Shown: positions 60,271 to 64,000 of the stretch, piece by piece
Layout: each line of letters begins with the position of its first letter
How positions within the stretch are numbered: position 1 is the first letter of the stretch
DNA from: Ruminococcus sp.
Lineage (GTDB): Bacteria; Bacillota; Clostridia; Oscillospirales; Ruminococcaceae
Length of the DNA: 64,000 bases
Reading direction: 5' to 3'
Assembly: GCA_020861185.1 (NCBI GenBank)
Contig: JAJBSV010000005.1
Location: 1-64,000, forward strand
Notes under the pieces: generated by a model
Told to the model about the DNA's origin: nothing
What the model saw: only the letters and a program-made list of their open reading frames with translations
The model's database searches: none
Position numbers and translations under genes: made by a program

Positions 60271-61158
60271 ATGAGTGTTGAAAAACTTAGCGACGCCATC
60301 GGCATGTTCAGCGACAGGATTCTTCAGGAGGCGGATGCCTTGCGGGGCAGGAAGCGGGCGAACAAAGCCGCCATCCGATTCGTGGCGATTGCCGCCTGTG
60401 TGGCGGTGGTTGTACTGACGGGCGTTGCGTATCTCAGCCGAGATGTCGAGTTGCCCGTGGAACCGATAGAGCCCGAAGTCACGGAAGAGCCCATTATAGT
60501 GGATGAGCCCGTAATTGAGGAAGAAGAGCCGATAACGGAAGACGTAATCGAGCCTGATACTACGCCCACATACGAGGACGATTCAGTCTGGGACGGAAAT
60601 TACGAAGTCATGCCGGAGGTATCTGTAAGCGAAGGTGGGGATTCAAACTACGCTTTTATTGAAACGACTTACATCGAAGGAATAGGCAACATACCCGGAG
60701 TATTTTCTGACTACATCGGTTGGGAAGCCACTAAGGAATGGCTTGATGAATACAAATCTACAAATTTGGTTTACACGTCTGTAGCTGAATCGGCTAACTT
60801 GTATTCGTTCATCCTATACTTTGATATTCCCGATGAAGATGTATGGGAAATGCTCAGAAGCCTGCAACTGGGACTTACAGACGGAGAACTGACCGATGAG
60901 GAAATCGAGCTGATTCTCTCTCGTGATAACGAGGCGATTGCGGCTTACTTTGCGGCGGATACGACTATCGTCAAGGGTGAGAATATCTACTCGCTGTACT
61001 GGATTTACTGCCACTCGATTGAAGACTATATCGCCGAGGGCATTACGCAGGAGGATATTGCGGAGATTCTTCCGAAGTTCGACGAGGTCTATCTGAATAA
61101 CGCCGCACGGCAGGCGATTACGGCGAAACTAACCGACTACATCAACGGTGACTACTAA
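60271..61158 (+). CDS. Membrane protein encoded with an ECF sigma factor, possible anti-sigma factor
   Basis: A 295-residue protein: a ~36-residue cytoplasmic head (LSDAIGMFSDRILQEADALRGRK), one membrane helix (~37-56), a Pro/Glu-rich acidic linker (~60-110, repeated EEPI-type units), then an external domain of ~180 residues rich in aromatic and acidic residues. The layout, with the head facing in and domain out, and the ECF sigma gene 18 bases downstream, suggests an anti-sigma factor or sensor. The order is the reverse of the usual sigma-then-anti-sigma. No zinc-binding anti-sigma motif (HxxxCxxC) is visible, so the role is inferred from position. Confidence 0.6.
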   Translation: MSVEKLSDAIGMFSDRILQEADALRGRKRANKAAIRFVAIAACVAVVVLTGVAYLSRDVELPVEPIEPEVTEEPIIVDEPVIEEEEPITEDVIEPDTTPTYEDDSVWDGNYEVMPEVSVSEGGDSNYAFIETTYIEGIGNIPGVFSDYIGWEATKEWLDEYKSTNLVYTSVAESANLYSFILYFDIPDEDVWEMLRSLQLGLTDGELTDEEIELILSRDNEAIAAYFAADTTIVKGENIYSLYWIYCHSIEDYIAEGITQEDIAEILPKFDEVYLNNAARQAITAKLTDYINGDY

Positions 61159-61176
61159 ATTATTGGGGGTACAACC

Positions 61177-61740
61177 ATGGAAAACATCATTACTACTGAC
61201 GAAGCTATAGTTAATCTGTATTGGGCTCGTAACGAGGAGGCTATCAGGATTACGCAGGAGAAGTACGAGAAGTATCTCATGAAGATTGCCTATTCTGTGC
61301 TCAACGACATGCAGGACAGCGAGGAGAGCGTCAACGAGACGTACCTCAAAGCGTGGAACTCGATGCCGGAGCAAAGACCGAGCATACTGTCTACATACCT
61401 CGGCAAAATCACCCGGCAGTATTCGATAGACATTTATCGCAGGAGGAATCGGGAGAAGAGAAAGGGTTCGGAATATGCGGTGTCCCTCTCGGAGCTCGAG
61501 GAATGCGTCGAGGGCGGCTCAACTCCGGAGGAGGAGCTCGACGTGAAGCTCTTGGCGGAGGCTATCGAAAGCTATCTCTATACCCTCAAGAAGGACGTCC
61601 GGGTGGCGTTTGTGATGCGGTATTTCTATTCCGACACCCTCGGGGAGATAGCAAAAAGCCTCGGCATGACCGAGGCGGGAGTGAAGAGTATGTTGCATAG
61701 GGTTAGGAAGGGATTAGGGGAGAAGTTGGAAAAGGTGTAG
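61177..61740 (+). CDS. ECF-type RNA polymerase sigma factor
   Basis: A 187-residue sigma-70 family factor. Region 2 (YEKYLMKIAYSVLNDMQDSEESVNETYLKAW) binds the -10 and RNA polymerase; region 4 (RVAFVMRYFYSDTLGEIAKSLGMTEAGVKSMLHRVRKGL) is the helix-turn-helix that reads the -35. It directs transcription of an unknown stress or envelope regulon. The gene lies 18 bases after the membrane protein gene and is followed 7 bases after its stop by repeat copy B, which fills nearly all the gap to recG. Own promoter not seen; it may be read from before the membrane protein gene. Confidence 0.9.
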   Translation: MENIITTDEAIVNLYWARNEEAIRITQEKYEKYLMKIAYSVLNDMQDSEESVNETYLKAWNSMPEQRPSILSTYLGKITRQYSIDIYRRRNREKRKGSEYAVSLSELEECVEGGSTPEEELDVKLLAEAIESYLYTLKKDVRVAFVMRYFYSDTLGEIAKSLGMTEAGVKSMLHRVRKGLGEKLEKV

Positions 61741-61747
61741 AGGATGA

Positions 61748-61820
61748 TGTAGGGGCGGATATTATCCGCCCGTTGCATCGGCAACCACACATTTTCGGGC
61801 GGATAATATCCGCCCCTACA
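61748..61820. repeat. Palindromic repeat, full copy B
   Basis: A 73-base element with the same inverted 25-base ends as copy A (61748-61772 and 61796-61820). The centre of 23 bases differs from that of copy A. It fills the gap between the sigma factor stop (61740) and the recG stop (61822) and could act as terminator for both converging genes. Confidence 0.92.
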
Positions 61821-61821
61821 A

Positions 61822-63837
61822 TTAATTTGCATTCTCCCAAAGTTTCTCGACATTTGCCCTAAGCCCCTTCCCCTGTTCCGTTTCAAGATACCCAGAGGCA
61901 TAAATTTCCTCAGCGGATTCCCGGGCGAGTTTCAGGATATCGGTGTCGGCGGCGATGTCGGCGATTTTGAAATCGGGAAGACCGTGCTGGCGGTCTCCGA
62001 AGAAGTCGCCGGGTCCCCGCATTTCGAGGTCTAATTCGCTGATTTCGAAGCCGTCCGAGGTCGATGCAAGGGCTTTGAGCCTCTGCTTCGAAGTCTCTGT
62101 CACGTTGTCGGTCACGAGGATGCAATAGGACTGATATTCTCCCCTGCCGACTCGCCCACGGAGCTGATGGAGCTGACTCAAGCCGAACCTATCGGCGTTC
62201 TCAATCATCATAACAGCCGCATTCGGGACGTCAACGCCGACCTCGACAACCGTCGTCGAGACAAGCACCTGAATGTCGCCGTTCTTGAAGCTCTCCATCA
62301 CATGCTCTTTCTCTTGGGATTTCATCTTGCCGTGGAGAACCCCGACGGTATAGCCGGCAAAGTCGGCTTGCCTGATTCTCTCGGCATATTCAACCACGCT
62401 GTGCATGCCCTGCTCTTCATCGATGGCGGGGCATATTATATATGCCTGCCTGCCCTGGTTTAAAAGATTTTTAACGAAGCTATAGGCGCGTTTCCTCAGC
62501 TTCCCCGTGACGGCGTAGGTCTCAATCTTGAGTCTCCCCTTCGGCATTTCATCAAGCACCGAGATGTCGAGCTCGCCGTAAATCATGAGAGCCAACGTTC
62601 TCGGAATCGGGGTTGCGCTCATTACGAGGCGGTGGGGATTGATGCCCTTGCTTGCGAGGGCATCGCGCTGATTGACGCCGAAGCGGTGCTGTTCGTCGGT
62701 GATGACGAGGGCGAGATTTTTGAATTCCGTGTCCTTCTGGAAGAGGGCGTGCGTGCCGACGGCGACGCTGTATTCGCCGCTTGCGAGCCCTTCGCGGACT
62801 TGTTTCTTTTCTTTTGGTGGCATCGAGCCCTTAAGAAGTGCTACTTTTACGCCGAGGGGCTCCAGGAACTTCGAAAGGGTTTCTGCGTGTTGGTCAGCCA
62901 AGACCTCAGTCGGAGCCATCAGGCAGGACTGTGTGCCGTTCAGGTGGCAAAGAAGACAGCATGCCGCCGCGACGACAGTCTTTCCCGAGCCGACATCGCC
63001 CATAATAAGGCGGTTCATCGGCACGTCGCGGGACATGTCGGAAACGCATTCAGCGATTGCTTTTCTCTGTGCATTGGTCAATTCAAACGGGAGCGAACGA
63101 TAGAAATCGTCGAGCAAGAAATTCTGCATGACATATGGCGTCAGAGCCTTATTTCTGTCTTTCAGGAAGAGCATGCCGAGCTGAAGCGTCGTCAACTCAT
63201 CGAAAGCAAGGCGTTTGCGGGCGGGAATCACGTCCGACTGTGAACGTGGGAAGTGAATATATCTTAAAGCGTCGTCGGTCTTCATAAGACCGGCTTTATT
63301 TATAATCTCTGCGGGCATAACCTCGCAGGTTTCGGTGTCAAGACATGTGAGAGCCGTCTTCATGCAGTTGCGCAATATATTCTCTGTCATGCCCTCGGCC
63401 AGGGGGTAAACCGGACGGACGGTGTCGGCTTTCGAAATCTCGGCAATCTCGGGGCCCGACATGGCGCGCTCGGTGAGCGTCCCCGTGACTTTTCCTATCA
63501 GGAAATAGTCTTCATCAAGCTTGATTTTATCATAGAGAAAGCCCTGATTGAAAAGCGTCACGAAGATGTCGTCCTTGCCGTCGGTAAAGGTGAGTTGGAA
63601 TATTTGCATGCCGCGACGAGTATACTTGTAGGAGTGCTTTTCAGAGCAGCGGCACTTGAGGATATTGACCTCGTCCAAGGTCGCTTCTTCTATCGAAACA
63701 GGCGACGAGAAATCGGTGTAGCTTCTCGGCAAGTGATAGAGCAAATCCCGGATTGTGTGGATACCGAGCTTCGCAAAAATCTCGGCGCGCTTCGGTCCCA
63801 CGCCCTTCAGATATTTGATATCGTCCGACAGCTTCAT
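61822..63837 (-). CDS. recG: ATP-dependent DNA helicase RecG
   Basis: A 671-residue helicase that remodels stalled replication forks and Holliday junctions. The wedge/OB domain fills the first ~250 residues (LKGVGPKRAEIFAKLGIHT; DLLYHLPRSYTDF), then the helicase core with Walker A GDVGSGKTVVA, DEQH box ITDEQHRFG, SATPIPRTLA, and motif VI HQLRGRVGRGE. Length fits the family. I start it at the ATG at 63837 behind GAGGTGA. Promoter at 63867-63895. It ends directly at repeat copy B. Confidence 0.96.
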   Translation of the reverse strand: MKLSDDIKYLKGVGPKRAEIFAKLGIHTIRDLLYHLPRSYTDFSSPVSIEEATLDEVNILKCRCSEKHSYKYTRRGMQIFQLTFTDGKDDIFVTLFNQGFLYDKIKLDEDYFLIGKVTGTLTERAMSGPEIAEISKADTVRPVYPLAEGMTENILRNCMKTALTCLDTETCEVMPAEIINKAGLMKTDDALRYIHFPRSQSDVIPARKRLAFDELTTLQLGMLFLKDRNKALTPYVMQNFLLDDFYRSLPFELTNAQRKAIAECVSDMSRDVPMNRLIMGDVGSGKTVVAAACCLLCHLNGTQSCLMAPTEVLADQHAETLSKFLEPLGVKVALLKGSMPPKEKKQVREGLASGEYSVAVGTHALFQKDTEFKNLALVITDEQHRFGVNQRDALASKGINPHRLVMSATPIPRTLALMIYGELDISVLDEMPKGRLKIETYAVTGKLRKRAYSFVKNLLNQGRQAYIICPAIDEEQGMHSVVEYAERIRQADFAGYTVGVLHGKMKSQEKEHVMESFKNGDIQVLVSTTVVEVGVDVPNAAVMMIENADRFGLSQLHQLRGRVGRGEYQSYCILVTDNVTETSKQRLKALASTSDGFEISELDLEMRGPGDFFGDRQHGLPDFKIADIAADTDILKLARESAEEIYASGYLETEQGKGLRANVEKLWENAN

Positions 63838-63866
63838 AATCTCACCTCGCATAAGTTTCTCGCTCT

Positions 63867-63895
63867 ATTATATAAAATTCACACAGATTTTGCAA
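63867..63895 (-). promoter_or_regulatory. Promoter of recG
   Basis: Minus-strand TTGCAA (63890-63895), 17-base spacer, TATAAT (63867-63872). Confidence 0.65.
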
Positions 63896-63903
63896 GGTGC
63901 GAG

Positions 63904-63932
63904 TTGACAATTTGTGCGAATTAGGGTAATAT
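63904..63932 (+). promoter_or_regulatory. Promoter of the gene at the right edge
   Basis: TTGACA (63904-63909), 17-base spacer, TAATAT (63927-63932), divergent from recG's promoter. Confidence 0.65.
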
Positions 63933-63962
63933 TTAAGTATGACAAGCATAAGGAGGATAGTT

Positions 63963-64000
63963 ATGAATTTCTACAAAGATATAAGCTGTGCTATTTTCGA
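63963..64000 (+). CDS. Start of a gene cut by the window edge, possibly a HAD-family hydrolase
   Basis: An ATG at 63963 follows ATAAGGAGGATAGTT, a strong ribosome site, and a promoter at 63904-63932. Only 12 codons are visible (MNFYKDISCAIF and a codon beginning GA). The pattern 'CAIF' followed by Asp or Glu is how many HAD-family phosphatases begin (xxIFDLDGT), but this cannot be decided from 12 residues. Confidence 0.45.
   Translation, partial: MNFYKDISCAIF

Noticed and set aside
60173..61820. Repeats considered as a CRISPR array
   Set aside because: Only two copies, far apart, each a self-contained inverted repeat with no spacer ladder and no cas genes.

Overview
The window looks like chromosome of a strictly anaerobic, low-to-medium GC Gram-positive bacterium of the class Clostridia, most like Oscillospirales/Ruminococcaceae-type gut bacteria. 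The reasons are a homodimeric-type pyruvate:ferredoxin oxidoreductase, two T-box leaders, AGGAGG-type ribosome binding sites, sigma-A promoters (TTGACA-17-TATAAT) before nearly every operon, lipoprotein signal peptides, a CsbB/YfhO-type pair for decorating cell-wall polymers, and small holin-like type I toxin loci. The assignment is inference from gene content. I saw no rRNA, tRNA, prophage, insertion sequence or CRISPR array.

Layout. 0.2-3.5 kb (minus): a LytTR response regulator, a GHKL histidine kinase and a CyuA-type cysteine desulfidase/serine dehydratase in one operon. 3.6-8.6 kb (minus): an operon of a trigger-factor-like protein, a CGGC thioredoxin, a ferredoxin-thioredoxin-reductase-like protein and two ABC exporter half-transporters. 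9.0-12.2 kb (minus): a polysaccharide flippase, a PC4/YdbC protein, a VTC polyphosphate-polymerase-like protein and a DUF4956 membrane protein. 12.4-14.4 kb (plus): a 42-residue membrane peptide and an envelope-anchored LysM/G5/M23 peptidase. 14.5-14.8 kb: a type I toxin-antitoxin-like locus. 14.8-21.1 kb: a metallophosphoesterase, upp, a cysteine T-box with cysE-cysS, then a membrane cyclophilin and a PrsA-like lipoprotein for extracytoplasmic folding. 21.3-24.8 kb: nifJ. 24.9-25.2 kb: a second, apparently broken toxin locus. 25.3-27.2 kb: a cell-surface protein.

27.5-40 kb (minus) is a glycan-use region. A binding-protein-dependent sugar importer (malE/malF/malG/msmK-like) is followed by an uncharacterised 606-residue protein, a zinc-ribbon protein and a lipoprotein alpha-amylase. 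Upstream lie two GH53 galactanases, one a lipoprotein and one cytoplasmic. 40.1-42.2 kb: a PlsC-like acyltransferase with a zinc ribbon, and a TauE-type permease. 42.3-53.5 kb (minus): a complete branched-chain amino acid operon under a T-box: leuA-ilvB-ilvN-ilvC-ilvD-leuC-leuD-leuB, ending in a DUF815 ATPase. 53.6-54.7 kb: a voltage-gated-type K+ channel and a small membrane protein. 54.9-59.4 kb (plus): a PHP phosphoesterase, a GT2 glycosyltransferase and a YfhO protein. 59.5-60.1 kb: PduL phosphotransacylase. 60.2-61.8 kb: a membrane protein and an ECF sigma factor bracketed by two copies of a palindromic repeat. 61.8-63.8 kb: recG. A gene on the plus strand starts at 63963 and runs off the end.

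How parts fit: NifJ makes acetyl-CoA, which PduL can turn into acetyl phosphate for ATP. Pyruvate also feeds the ilv/leu operon. The CysE/CysS T-box operon makes cysteine and charges its tRNA, while the CyuA-like enzyme can degrade it. The main non-textbook items are the two convergent toxin/antisense loci with identical RNA 5' ends, a three-copy palindromic repeat family, the thioredoxin/FTR/exporter operon, the flippase/VTC/DUF4956 operon, and a sugar-binding lipoprotein with an added SusE/F-like starch-binding-type domain.
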